Positions 1 through 6,244 of a stretch of DNA of 10,333 bases are shown here, piece by piece (the stretch's first letter is position 1; each line of letters begins with the position of its first letter). The stretch is from positions 1 through 10,333 of the forward strand of contig NZ_JAQIVI010000387.1 in assembly GCF_028618695.1 (NCBI RefSeq), given 5' to 3'. The DNA comes from Natrinema soli. GTDB taxonomy: Archaea; Halobacteriota; Halobacteria; Halobacteriales; Natrialbaceae. Both the position numbers and the translations under genes were made by a program. The notes under the pieces are model-generated. The model had not been told where the DNA came from. It saw only the letters and a program-made list of their open reading frames with translations, and searched no databases.

Positions 1-373
1 GCACCGCTGCGAGTGCCGCCGTGTCCACATCACCGGTCGCGACGATGGCGGTTCGGTCGCCGCCGCAGGCACCGAAAGCCGTGCCGCCGACAGTGACGAG
101 CGCGTCGTCTCCATCGGTCGAGGTCCCGCGTTCGTCCCCGCTCTCGAGCGGCCCGATCCCGCTCTCCATTCGGACGCGGACGTCTCGCGACTCGGTCTCG
201 TAGGCCGGCAACTCCTCGGCGTACCGACGGAGTGCCGTCGCGATGGCGTCGATCTCACCGTCGACATCGAGATAACGGGCGGCGGCGGTGTAGTTGACGA
301 CGCCGGCTCGCAGGGCGGTCCGGAGGAACGGGTGGCGGTCGACCGCCCGCCGCGTCTCGGCTGCCAGTGACAT
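1..373 (-). CDS. Uncharacterised haloarchaeal protein, DUF7523-like (5' part)
   Basis: Reading leftward from an ATG at 373 gives 124 codons without a stop, running off the left edge, so the C-terminus is missing. The protein begins MSLAAETRRAVDRHPFL and continues with a helical, Arg/Ala-rich segment (residues about 5-56) that could be a small helix-turn-helix-like domain. A short acidic linker follows (about 76-90). A second part (about 91-124) has a Val/Gly-rich, beta-like stretch (ALVTVGG, then FGACGGDRTAIVATGDVD). The opening matches, from memory, a family seen only in Halobacteria and labelled DUF7523; no function is known to me. An in-frame ATG at 400 would add nine residues. I prefer 373 because homologues as I recall them start there and because a TATA-like box (399-405, minus strand) would contain the upstream ATG. 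It is divergent from nfu. Confidence 0.72.
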   Translation of the reverse strand, partial: MSLAAETRRAVDRHPFLRTALRAGVVNYTAAARYLDVDGEIDAIATALRRYAEELPAYETESRDVRVRMESGIGPLESGDERGTSTDGDDALVTVGGTAFGACGGDRTAIVATGDVDTAALAAV

Positions 374-398
374 ATCGGAGACGGCGTCTCGAGTCGAC

Positions 399-405
399 AT
401 AAAGT
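399..405 (-). promoter_or_regulatory. TATA-like box for the DUF7523-like gene
   Basis: On the minus strand the sequence reads CTTTATG, the only T/A-rich spot in a GC-rich stretch. It is centred about 29 bases upstream of the ATG at 373, the spacing expected for a leaderless haloarchaeal transcript. This supports 373 rather than 400 as the start. It is a weak match. Confidence 0.35.
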
Positions 406-449
406 CGCCGTCATCTCGGCCCGCGCGGGCCGGTGCGCTCTCGGTTCGG

Positions 450-482
450 CCGGCTCGAGGACAGTCGTACCGGCTCGAGGAC
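450..482. repeat. 13-bp direct repeat, 20-bp period, upstream of nfu
   Basis: CCGGCTCGAGGAC occurs exactly at 450-462 and again at 470-482, a spacing of 20 bases or about two DNA turns. Each copy contains the palindrome CTCGAG. It lies between the divergent DUF7523-like and nfu promoters, about 30-60 bases upstream of the nfu TATA box. A 10-bp palindrome GAACCGGTTC follows at 492-501. It could be a paired binding site for a regulator, or a chance duplication; CTCGAG is common across the window. Confidence 0.6.
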
Positions 483-510
483 GGGGCGCGTGAACCGGTT
501 CGCCCGACAG

Positions 511-518
511 TATATATC
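511..518 (+). promoter_or_regulatory. TATA box for nfu
   Basis: TATATATC is a strong archaeal TATA element, centred about 26 bases upstream of the ATG at 541, so the transcript probably starts at or next to the start codon. It is the best promoter match in the window. Confidence 0.75.
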
Positions 519-540
519 TCTCCAGTTGCTTGGTGCAACT

Positions 541-867
541 ATGAGTGAGTCCGAGACGGAGCAATCCCCCGAGGACGCCGTTCGCGAAGACGTATCGCTG
601 TTCCTCCGCCGGAACTTTCCCCAGATCGAGATGCACGGCGGCGATTCGTCGATCACCGACGTCGACCTGGACGAGCGCCGCGTCTCGATCAACCTCAGCG
701 GCGCGTGCAGCGGCTGCGGGGTCAGTCCGATGACGACGCAGGCGATTCAGCAGCGTCTCCCGGCCGAAATAGACGGAATCGACCACGTCTCCGTGAGTAC
801 CGGGCTCGACGGACTGGCCGAGCAGGGCTCCTCGGGTCGCGACGTCCCGCCCGATACCCCGTTCTGA
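541..867 (+). CDS. Nfu-type iron-sulfur cluster scaffold/carrier (NifU C-terminal domain)
   Basis: This 108-residue protein is a single NifU C-terminal (Nfu) domain, which binds and hands on Fe-S clusters in the cytoplasm. After an acidic N-terminus, residues about 12-22 form the first helix. They are followed by the family's MHGGD motif (31-35), a beta strand (RRVSINL) and the cluster-ligating CxxC at Cys56 and Cys59 in GACSGCG. The usual proline after the second Cys is replaced by Gly. The last 20 residues are a low-complexity polar tail. The length suits stand-alone haloarchaeal Nfu proteins. The reading frame stays open upstream to 433, but the ATG at 541 fits the TATA box at 511-518 and the family start. 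A BolA gene follows 97 bases downstream. There is no N-terminal IscU-like domain, so this is Nfu and not full NifU. Confidence 0.9.
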   Translation: MSESETEQSPEDAVREDVSLFLRRNFPQIEMHGGDSSITDVDLDERRVSINLSGACSGCGVSPMTTQAIQQRLPAEIDGIDHVSVSTGLDGLAEQGSSGRDVPPDTPF

Positions 868-932
868 GTCCGGGCGAGCAGTCCGCCGCCTTCGAACGGG
901 ACTACGTCACGTCTCACTGGCCGCGACCGGGG

Positions 933-941
933 CGCTTTTGC
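933..941 (+). promoter_or_regulatory. TATA-like box for bolA
   Basis: CGCTTTTGC lies about 28 bases upstream of the bolA ATG. The same CTTTTGC core precedes the membrane-protein gene at 4218 at the same distance, which supports it as a real, if weak, promoter element. It suggests bolA can be transcribed separately from nfu. Confidence 0.45.
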
Positions 942-964
942 CTCGAGCGCGTTTTTCTCCCACT

Positions 965-1222
965 ATGAATCCAGCTGCCGTCGAGGAACTCATCGAATCG
1001 AATCTCGAGGATTGCGAGGCGACGGTCTCCCACGCGCGTGACGAACACGACGAGGACCACCTCGCCGCGACGGTCGTCTCCCCCGTCTTCGATGGGCTGC
1101 CGCTCGTCCAGCAACACCAGCAAGTGTACGACGCGCTCGGCGACCACATGACGACCGACATCCACGCCCTCGAGCTATCGACGTACACCCCCGAGGAGTA
1201 CGCTGATCTCGAGGCCGAGTAG
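965..1222 (+). CDS. bolA: BolA family protein
   Basis: This 85-residue acidic protein matches BolA/YrbA. BolA proteins have a class II KH-like fold, bind glutaredoxins or Nfu-type carriers, and help Fe-S cluster transfer; some act as regulators. The N-terminal helix contains VEELIESNL (6-14). The domain continues with HLAATVVSPVFDGLPLVQQHQQVYDAL as the central strand-helix (32-58, including the typical SP.F.G...V..H..VY.AL pattern), then IHALELSTYTPEEY (66-79), the family's C-terminal signature with its conserved His. The frame is open back to 938, but those codons add a basic, non-family N-terminus and the ATG at 965 fits the TATA-like box. The Nfu gene just upstream supports a shared Fe-S role. 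In eukaryotes and bacteria BolA works with monothiol glutaredoxin; none is visible here. Confidence 0.88.
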   Translation: MNPAAVEELIESNLEDCEATVSHARDEHDEDHLAATVVSPVFDGLPLVQQHQQVYDALGDHMTTDIHALELSTYTPEEYADLEAE

Positions 1223-1416
1223 CGGGACGTCCGTCACCGCGGTCGCCGTCGCACCCCGACAGTCGGATACTGGTTCGACTGCATCCGGACTGTGCCGCCA
1301 AACGCCGGCGACGTGTTCGTGCGATCGTGCACTCGTTTCACGCCGCGAAGCCGATTCACGGTCCGTATTCGGACGCGAGGAACGAAATCATGAGGCACTA
1401 TGCATACTTTTCTGGA

Positions 1417-1425
1417 CAATTATTT
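1417..1425 (+). promoter_or_regulatory. TATA-like box for the UspA gene
   Basis: CAATTATTT is centred about 31 bases upstream of the ATG at 1452. An exact 8-bp palindrome, TATGCATA, sits just upstream at 1399-1406 and could be part of the promoter or a regulator site. GAGGT at 1446-1450 looks like a Shine-Dalgarno, but only one base separates it from the ATG, too close to work normally. Confidence 0.45.
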
Positions 1426-1451
1426 GGCTCTCTGCCCGGTATAGTGAGGTA

Positions 1452-1955
1452 ATGTCATCGAAGTCGAGAAGAGCGAACGAACCTGCCACGACCGGTGGCC
1501 AGAACGTCGCGGATGCGCTCCCGAACGAGAGGGGGAAATTCGATCGCGTCCTGGTCGCGATCAACGGCGAGACGGACGATGCGGTCGGTTCGGTCGCGGT
1601 CTCGGAAGCGGTCCGTCACGACGCGCGAGTCGACGCGCTGTCGGTCGTTCGAATGAACGCATCGGTCGACCGGTGGGACGTGGTCGTAGAGAGACGCGAG
1701 GCGAGCGCCGAAGCGGCCCTGGATGCGATCGGCGACGCGGCCACCGAAACCGACGTTTCGGTCGCAAAGCGGCTCCGGTACGGCGATCCGGCCGATGAGA
1801 TCGTTCGCTACGCGAGCCACAACGATATCGATCTCATCGTGCTGGGCGAACCGACTCGAACCGGCCTCCGTCGATACCTCTCCTCGACGAGCGTCACCGA
1901 ACGAGTCCGCCGATCGGCGTCCGTGCCCGTGCTCACGGTCCCCAGCGGGAACTGA
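1452..1955 (+). CDS. Universal stress protein (UspA family), degenerate nucleotide loop
   Basis: This 167-residue protein has the UspA alpha/beta fold: strand 1 FDRVLVAING (30-39), a first helix, strand VDALSVVRMNA (60-70), helices with many Ala and Glu (78-98), strand DVSVAKRLRYGDPADEIVRYA (101-121), strand DLIVLG (127-132), and the C-terminal TSVTERVRRSASVPVLTV. UspA proteins are small cytoplasmic stress or starvation proteins; one subclass binds ATP through G-x2-G-x9-G-S/T. Here residues 132-148 read GEPTRTGLRRYLSSTSV, so the second Gly is Thr and the Gly before the Ser is lost, suggesting no ATP binding. A 28-residue polar N-terminal extension precedes the fold; no closer ATG exists to shorten it. 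It has its own promoter region and no operon partner within 98 bases. The precise role is unknown. Confidence 0.85.
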   Translation: MSSKSRRANEPATTGGQNVADALPNERGKFDRVLVAINGETDDAVGSVAVSEAVRHDARVDALSVVRMNASVDRWDVVVERREASAEAALDAIGDAATETDVSVAKRLRYGDPADEIVRYASHNDIDLIVLGEPTRTGLRRYLSSTSVTERVRRSASVPVLTVPSGN

Positions 1956-2021
1956 CCGCTACCACTGTCGACCGATTATCTTGTTGACTAATTATCTCCT
2001 CGAGCGTCCGTCGGAACCGTA

Positions 2022-2029
2022 GTTTTATC
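2022..2029 (+). promoter_or_regulatory. TATA-like box for the PH-domain gene pair
   Basis: GTTTTATC is centred about 28 bases upstream of the ATG at 2054, matching leaderless spacing. It should drive both PH-domain genes, which are one base apart. Confidence 0.5.
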
Positions 2030-2053
2030 CACCAGTCTTGACACGTTATACGT

Positions 2054-2515
2054 ATGGAGTCCCTCCACCCCCGCATCAGGTTACTCTGGATCGCCCGTGG
2101 GGCGATCGTCGCGATCGTCCTCGGCGGGATCCTCTTCGGCCTCGATCAGTGGCAGTTCAGCGTTCCACTGGCGGCAATCGCCGGCGTCGTCGCGATCGGA
2201 CTCGTCCTGGGAACCGTCTACGCCGTCCGCCTGTATCAGCTCTGGCGGTTCGAGCTGCAGGACGACGCCCTCTACCTCGAGCGCGGCGTCGTCACGTTCG
2301 TCGAGACGGCCGTTCCCTTCGTCCGCGTCCAGCACGTCGACACCCAGTTCGGCCCCGTCGAGCGGGTGCTCGGCCTCTCGAGCGTCGTGGTCTACACGGC
2401 CGGCTCCCGGAACGCGGACGTCCGGATCCCGGGGCTGACCCCCGATCGCGCGCGGAGTCTCCAGGACACCCTCCGCGAACTGGCCGTCGAGAGCGAGGCC
2501 GAGGACGCCGTCTGA
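2054..2515 (+). CDS. Membrane-anchored bacterial-PH domain protein (YdbS-like)
   Basis: This 153-residue protein has two N-terminal membrane helices (about 11-30 and 37-59) followed by one bacterial PH (bPH2, formerly DUF304) domain from about 64 to 143. The domain shows the family pattern: FELQDDALYLERGVV, then VPFVRVQHVDTQFGPVERVLGL, then VVVYTAGS. It ends in a helix (about 129-143) and an acidic tail. This is the YdbS architecture; the domain probably faces the cytoplasm. The biochemical function of the family is not established. In Bacillus subtilis, ydbS-ydbT belong to an envelope-stress regulon linked to resistance against antimicrobial peptides. The next gene starts one base after this stop, so the two are co-transcribed and their products probably form one complex, as the YdbS/YdbT pairing suggests. 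Confidence 0.87.
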   Translation: MESLHPRIRLLWIARGAIVAIVLGGILFGLDQWQFSVPLAAIAGVVAIGLVLGTVYAVRLYQLWRFELQDDALYLERGVVTFVETAVPFVRVQHVDTQFGPVERVLGLSSVVVYTAGSRNADVRIPGLTPDRARSLQDTLRELAVESEAEDAV

Positions 2516-2516
2516 C

Positions 2517-4118
2517 ATGAATCGCTTACATCCGCTCAGTGCGGTGACGCTGGCGCTCCAGCGCGGGCTGACCGGGTTCTCGATTCCGGTCCTCCTCATG
2601 GGTCTCGGTTCCGGCCTGCTCGGCATCGACAGCGACGCGCTGTTGGTGCTGGTCCCGATCGGCCTCGTCGCCGGCGTCGGCTACGGGATCGCGTACTACT
2701 ATCGGTTCGCCTACGAAGCGACGCCGGACACCTTCGACGTCACCGCGGGCGTTCTCTCCCGCCGGTCCCGAGAGATACCGTACCGCCGTATTCAGAACGT
2801 CGACGTCTCACAGAGCGTGTTCCAACGCGTTCTCGGACTCGCCGTCGTCTCGATCGAGACCGCCGGCGGCGGCGACACGGAGGCGACGCTGAACTACGTC
2901 AGCGAGGGCGAAGCCGAGCGCCTTCGTGCCGAAATCCGCCGACTGACGGGCGGTACGGACGCCGAAGCGGACACTGACGAGCGCGCGGCCCCGACCGACG
3001 GCGACGATTCGGCTACCGATGTCGGCGAGAGGGTACAGCAAACGCCCTCTCGAGACGAGGGGAAACCGACCCTCCTGTTCGACCTCGAGTTCCGCGAGCT
3101 CCTGCTCTACGCGCTGACCTCGTTCCGGTGGGGCGCGGCGGTCTTTCCGATCGCACTGCTGTTCTTCCTGGGCGGTGCCGATTCCGGTTCGGGCCTCATC
3201 CCCGCGTTCGTTCTCGACATCGCCCGCCCCTTCGGGGGTCCGGAGGCACTCGACGGAGCCGGCGTCGGGCCGCTCCTCGTCTTGATCGGACTCTCCCTCA
3301 TCCAGTGGTCGGTCGCCACGTACGTCTCGAGCGCGATCTACACGGTCGCGAACTACTACGGGTTCCGCCTCGGGCGGGCCGGGGACGACTTCGTCTACGA
3401 GCGCGGGCTGATCCAGCGCTACAGCGGCTCGATCCCCGTCGAGAAGGTCCAGTCGGTCACCGTCACCGAGAACCCGCTCCAGCGGCTAGTCGGCTACGCC
3501 GGCCTCTGGGTCGAAACCGCGGGCTACGGCCCCGATAGCGGCGCCGGGAGCCAGTCGGCCGTCCCCCTGGCCGGGACCGATCGCGTCTACCGGTTCGCCG
3601 AGAGCCTCACCGGCATCGAATCCCCTCGATTCCGATCTCCGCCGACGCTGGCCCGCCGGCGCTATCTCGTCCGGTACGCCATCGTCGCGGCCGCCGTCGT
3701 TACCGCGGCGTTCGGGCTCGCGCAGGTCACCGACCTCGAGCGCTGGTATCTCGCTGCGGTCGTCTTCGCCGCAGTGCCACCTGCGGCCCACCTGAAGTAC
3801 GTCAATCTGGGCTACTTCGTCGGCGAGGACCATCTCGTAATTCGGTGCGGCTTCTGGAAGCGCCGGACGACCGTCATTCCCTACTACCGCATTCAGACGG
3901 TCTCGACGCAGCGGTCGATCTTCCAGCGCCGGCTCGAACTGGCGTCGCTGGCCGTCGACACCGCCAGCTCGCGCACGTTCGCCTGGGGAACGCCGACGAT
4001 CGACGATATCGCCCTCGAGGACGCGCGTGCGGTTCACGAAACCAGTCGAGAGCATCTGCAGGTGGCCCTGCGCGAACGTGCTCGAGACGACGTCGGGCTA
4101 TCGGTGGATTTTACCTGA
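2517..4118 (+). CDS. Large membrane protein with three bacterial-PH domains (YdbT-like)
   Basis: This 533-residue protein repeats the pattern 'two membrane helices plus bPH2 domain' three times. The helix pairs lie at about 18-38/42-62, 205-219/250-275 and 385-403/409-425. The PH units lie at about 64-142, 282-365 and 430-508. Each PH unit carries the same core: IPYRRIQNVDVSQSVFQRVL (87-106), IPVEKVQSVTVTENPLQRLV (306-325) and IPYYRIQTVSTQRSIFQRRL (454-473), followed by an ETAGG, ETAGY or DTASS end. A 40-residue acidic linker (about 145-184), typical of halophiles, separates unit 1 from unit 2. The length is close to the YdbT family norm. It starts one base after the YdbS-like gene, which is strong evidence for a shared operon. 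No catalytic motif is visible; a scaffold or envelope-protection role is inference from the Bacillus pair. Confidence 0.87.
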   Translation: MNRLHPLSAVTLALQRGLTGFSIPVLLMGLGSGLLGIDSDALLVLVPIGLVAGVGYGIAYYYRFAYEATPDTFDVTAGVLSRRSREIPYRRIQNVDVSQSVFQRVLGLAVVSIETAGGGDTEATLNYVSEGEAERLRAEIRRLTGGTDAEADTDERAAPTDGDDSATDVGERVQQTPSRDEGKPTLLFDLEFRELLLYALTSFRWGAAVFPIALLFFLGGADSGSGLIPAFVLDIARPFGGPEALDGAGVGPLLVLIGLSLIQWSVATYVSSAIYTVANYYGFRLGRAGDDFVYERGLIQRYSGSIPVEKVQSVTVTENPLQRLVGYAGLWVETAGYGPDSGAGSQSAVPLAGTDRVYRFAESLTGIESPRFRSPPTLARRRYLVRYAIVAAAVVTAAFGLAQVTDLERWYLAAVVFAAVPPAAHLKYVNLGYFVGEDHLVIRCGFWKRRTTVIPYYRIQTVSTQRSIFQRRLELASLAVDTASSRTFAWGTPTIDDIALEDARAVHETSREHLQVALRERARDDVGLSVDFT

Positions 4119-4186
4119 CCGGCGGAGTCAAGCGGTCTGGAATCCGGTTCGACGCTCGGCGGTGTCTGACCGCAACAGACCACGTC

Positions 4187-4193
4187 GCTTTTG
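4187..4193 (+). promoter_or_regulatory. TATA-like box for the DUF4013-like gene
   Basis: GCTTTTG lies about 28 bases upstream of the ATG at 4218 and repeats the element seen before bolA. It supports the ATG at 4218 over a TTG at 4191, which would sit inside this box. Confidence 0.45.
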
Positions 4194-4217
4194 CCCCGAC
4201 CGTTCCACTCGCTCCGT

Positions 4218-4973
4218 ATGGATCCAGAGGGCATCGGTCGGCCGATCGAGGACCAGCAGCAGGGAGGCATGATCGCCGATGCGCTTCGGTACCCAGTTAG
4301 TGATGTGCTCGGGCGGACAGCGTTGCTCAGAAGTAGCGTCTGCGTCGTTGCGATCGCGGTCGGGTTGCGGTACGCGGCGGCGTTCTCGCCGACGATGGTC
4401 GCGCTCATCCCCGCACTCGTCTCGTTTCTCGGCATCGTCGTCCTCTTGGGAACGACGGCGTTCGTACTCGGGGTTGCCGAGCAGCGATCGCAGCCGTCCA
4501 TACGGGCGGTCGTCCGACCCGGCCTCGAGGCGTTCGCGTTGTCGATCGTGTTCCTCGTCCCGTCGGTCATCCTGCTGGCACGGTCGCTGACCGTGACGCC
4601 GGCGGCGCTCGCACTCGAGAACGGTACAGGACTGTTTTCGCTCGTCTCGTCGACCGCATCGCTGTTCTTCTTCGTCGCGTGTACGTACGTCTACCCGGCC
4701 GCGGTAGCCGCGAACGTCTCGACCGGACGGCTCCGAACGGCTGTCGAGGCCGACACGTTACTCCCCGTGTTGACCGCCCCGACGTACTTCCTCCGGTGGA
4801 TCGCCGGGTTTTCGGCCGTCGTTCTCGCGGTGTGGCTCGCCGTCACGTCCATTCGTCGCGGCGACGCGCCGGGGGTAATCGCCGCCGCGGCCGCCGCCTA
4901 CCTTCTCGTCGCGAGTGCCCGTATCGTCGGCGTCGGCTACGCTCGAGCGGCGAGCAGTGACACGAAGTCGTAG
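4218..4973 (+). CDS. Multi-pass membrane protein, DUF4013-like
   Basis: This is a 251-residue hydrophobic protein with five or six membrane segments, at about 35-55, 60-86, 103-121, 138-165, 190-212 and 217-238. The segment MIADALRYPVSD (18-29) resembles the opening of haloarchaeal DUF4013 membrane proteins, which typically start with a short helix ending in a Tyr-Pro pair before the first membrane span. I make that assignment from memory with moderate confidence. There are no visible catalytic or transport motifs, so the function is unknown. The ATG at 4218 is preferred because a TATA-like box lies 28 bases upstream; the internal Met18 is another possible start. The gene is separated by 99 bases from the PH-domain pair and converges on the sugar transporter operon, so it may be a single-gene unit or a trailing member of the PH operon. 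Confidence 0.72.
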   Translation: MDPEGIGRPIEDQQQGGMIADALRYPVSDVLGRTALLRSSVCVVAIAVGLRYAAAFSPTMVALIPALVSFLGIVVLLGTTAFVLGVAEQRSQPSIRAVVRPGLEAFALSIVFLVPSVILLARSLTVTPAALALENGTGLFSLVSSTASLFFFVACTYVYPAAVAANVSTGRLRTAVEADTLLPVLTAPTYFLRWIAGFSAVVLAVWLAVTSIRRGDAPGVIAAAAAAYLLVASARIVGVGYARAASSDTKS

Positions 4974-5005
4974 CCACGCGACGGCAGTCGACCGGAACTC
5001 GCGAC

Positions 5006-5057
5006 GGAAGAAAGAAACAGCACTGCGAACCGTCCGACAACCGTGGGACCCGGTCCC
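5006..5057 (-). terminator. Possible terminator of the sugar ABC operon
   Basis: In the 96-base gap between convergent genes, the minus strand has a short hairpin (GGGAC/GTCCC arms, 5045-5057), then, about 25 bases on, a T-rich stretch CTGTTTCTTTCTTCC (5006-5020). Archaeal termination mainly needs a U-rich tract, so the T-rich part is the stronger cue. The hairpin is short and not adjacent, so this call is tentative. Confidence 0.28.
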
Positions 5058-5069
5058 GATCCTCGCCGA

Positions 5070-6242
5070 TCAGACGTTCGGCACTCGCGGCTCGTTGCTC
5101 TCGACGCGGCGGTTGTGGAGTGCCTCGTTGGTTTTCGCATCGAAGACGTGAATCGCGTCCTCGGGAATGTGAACGATCACGCGTTCGCCGGCGTCGATCC
5201 GACTCATCCCGTCGATCGTCGCGATGGCCGTCTCGTTCCCGTCGTCACCGAGTTCGAGATAGACGATATTCTCGTCACCGGTCGGTTCGACGACGCTGAC
5301 CGTCGCAGGGATGGTGTGGCCGTCCGCTCGCCGATTCTCACCCTCGCTGCGTTCGATACTGATGTCCTCCGGACGCACACCGAGGACGAGGTCGCTTCGA
5401 TCGCCGATCGCTGTCGAAATGTCGTCAGAGACGGTGTAATTGAGGATATCGCCGTCGAGGACGGTCCCGTCGTCATCTGCGTCGCGGCGCGTCACGTCGA
5501 AGAAGTTCATCGCCGGTTCGCCGATGAAGTCCGCGACGAACACGTTCGCGGGCTCGTGGTAGCACTCGAGCGGCGTCCCGACCTGCTGCAGTTCGCCGTC
5601 GTTGAGGATGGCGATTCGGTCGCCCATCGTCATCGCTTCCGTCTGATCGTGGGTCACGTAGACCGTCGTCGTCTCGAGTTGCTCCTGCAGTTGCTGGAGC
5701 TCGGTCCGCATCTGCGCGCGGAGCTTGGCGTCGAGGTTCGACAGCGGCTCGTCCATCAGGAACACGGCGGGCTCCCGAACGATCGCGCGACCGAGCGCGA
5801 CCCGCTGTTGCTGGCCGCCCGAGAGCTCCTCGGGTTTCCGGTCCAGCAGGGGATCGATCCCCATCATTTCGGCGGTCTCTTCGACTCGCGTGGCGATTTC
5901 GTCGCCCGGGAGGTCGGTGGACTCCTCGAGTCCGAACGCCATGTTCTCCCGAACGGTCATGTGCGGATACAGCGCGTAGGACTGGAACACCATCGCGATG
6001 TTCCGTTCTTTCGCCGGCAGGTCGTTGATCACTCGGTCGTCGAGGCGAATATCGCCGTCCGAAATCGTCTCGAGGCCCGCGATCATCCGCAGTGTCGTCG
6101 ACTTGCCACAGCCCGAGGGGCCGACGAGAACGAGGAACTCCCCGTCCTCGATGTCGAGCGATACATCGTTGACGGCAACGATCTCGTTGCCGTCGTTTTC
6201 CGTGAATACTTTTCGTACGTCGTCGAGTTGGGTTTCTGCCAT
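5070..6242 (-). CDS. Sugar ABC transporter ATP-binding protein (UgpC/MalK type)
   Basis: This 390-residue protein is a CUT1 family ATPase that powers sugar import from the cytoplasmic face. All nucleotide motifs are intact: Walker A GPSGCGKST (41-49), Q-loop Gln87, signature LSGGQQQ (140-146), Walker B FLMDEP (161-166), D-loop SNLD (168-171) and switch His198. The C-terminal regulatory OB-type (TOBE) region follows, with VLGVRPEDISI (286-296) and the closing VHIPEDAIHVFDA (357-369), as in MalK/UgpC. The length is normal for the family. It is the last gene of the operon. Its start is supported by a good Shine-Dalgarno, GGAGG, eight bases upstream (6251-6255), unusual in this otherwise leaderless window. 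A 13-codon ORF bridges the gap from the permease stop to this start. One such ATPase may serve several transporters in a cell. Confidence 0.95.
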   Translation of the reverse strand: MAETQLDDVRKVFTENDGNEIVAVNDVSLDIEDGEFLVLVGPSGCGKSTTLRMIAGLETISDGDIRLDDRVINDLPAKERNIAMVFQSYALYPHMTVRENMAFGLEESTDLPGDEIATRVEETAEMMGIDPLLDRKPEELSGGQQQRVALGRAIVREPAVFLMDEPLSNLDAKLRAQMRTELQQLQEQLETTTVYVTHDQTEAMTMGDRIAILNDGELQQVGTPLECYHEPANVFVADFIGEPAMNFFDVTRRDADDDGTVLDGDILNYTVSDDISTAIGDRSDLVLGVRPEDISIERSEGENRRADGHTIPATVSVVEPTGDENIVYLELGDDGNETAIATIDGMSRIDAGERVIVHIPEDAIHVFDAKTNEALHNRRVESNEPRVPNV

Positions 6243-6244
6243 CG

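Noticed and set aside
21..203. 60-codon plus-strand open frame at the left edge
   Set aside because: Ser/Pro-rich translation antisense to the longer, better-composed minus-strand frame that starts at 373.
450..482. Direct repeat as a CRISPR or integration site
   Set aside because: Only two 13-base units with a 7-base gap; no array, no integrase and no tRNA gene nearby.
1234..1419. 61-codon minus-strand open frame in the gap between bolA and the UspA gene
   Set aside because: The product is basic and Arg-rich, unlike halophile proteins, with no promoter or ribosome-binding site seen and no family resemblance.
2081..2626. 181-codon minus-strand open frame across the two PH-domain genes
   Set aside because: It spans the junction of two recognised genes on the opposite strand and has no recognisable domain.
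3486..4055. 189-codon minus-strand open frame inside the YdbT-like gene
   Set aside because: The plus-strand gene shows three clear PH repeats through this region; the antisense product has no coherent hydrophobic or domain pattern.
4191..4217. TTG start adding nine residues to the DUF4013-like protein
   Set aside because: The TTG lies inside the TATA-like box, and the ATG at 4218 has correct leaderless spacing.
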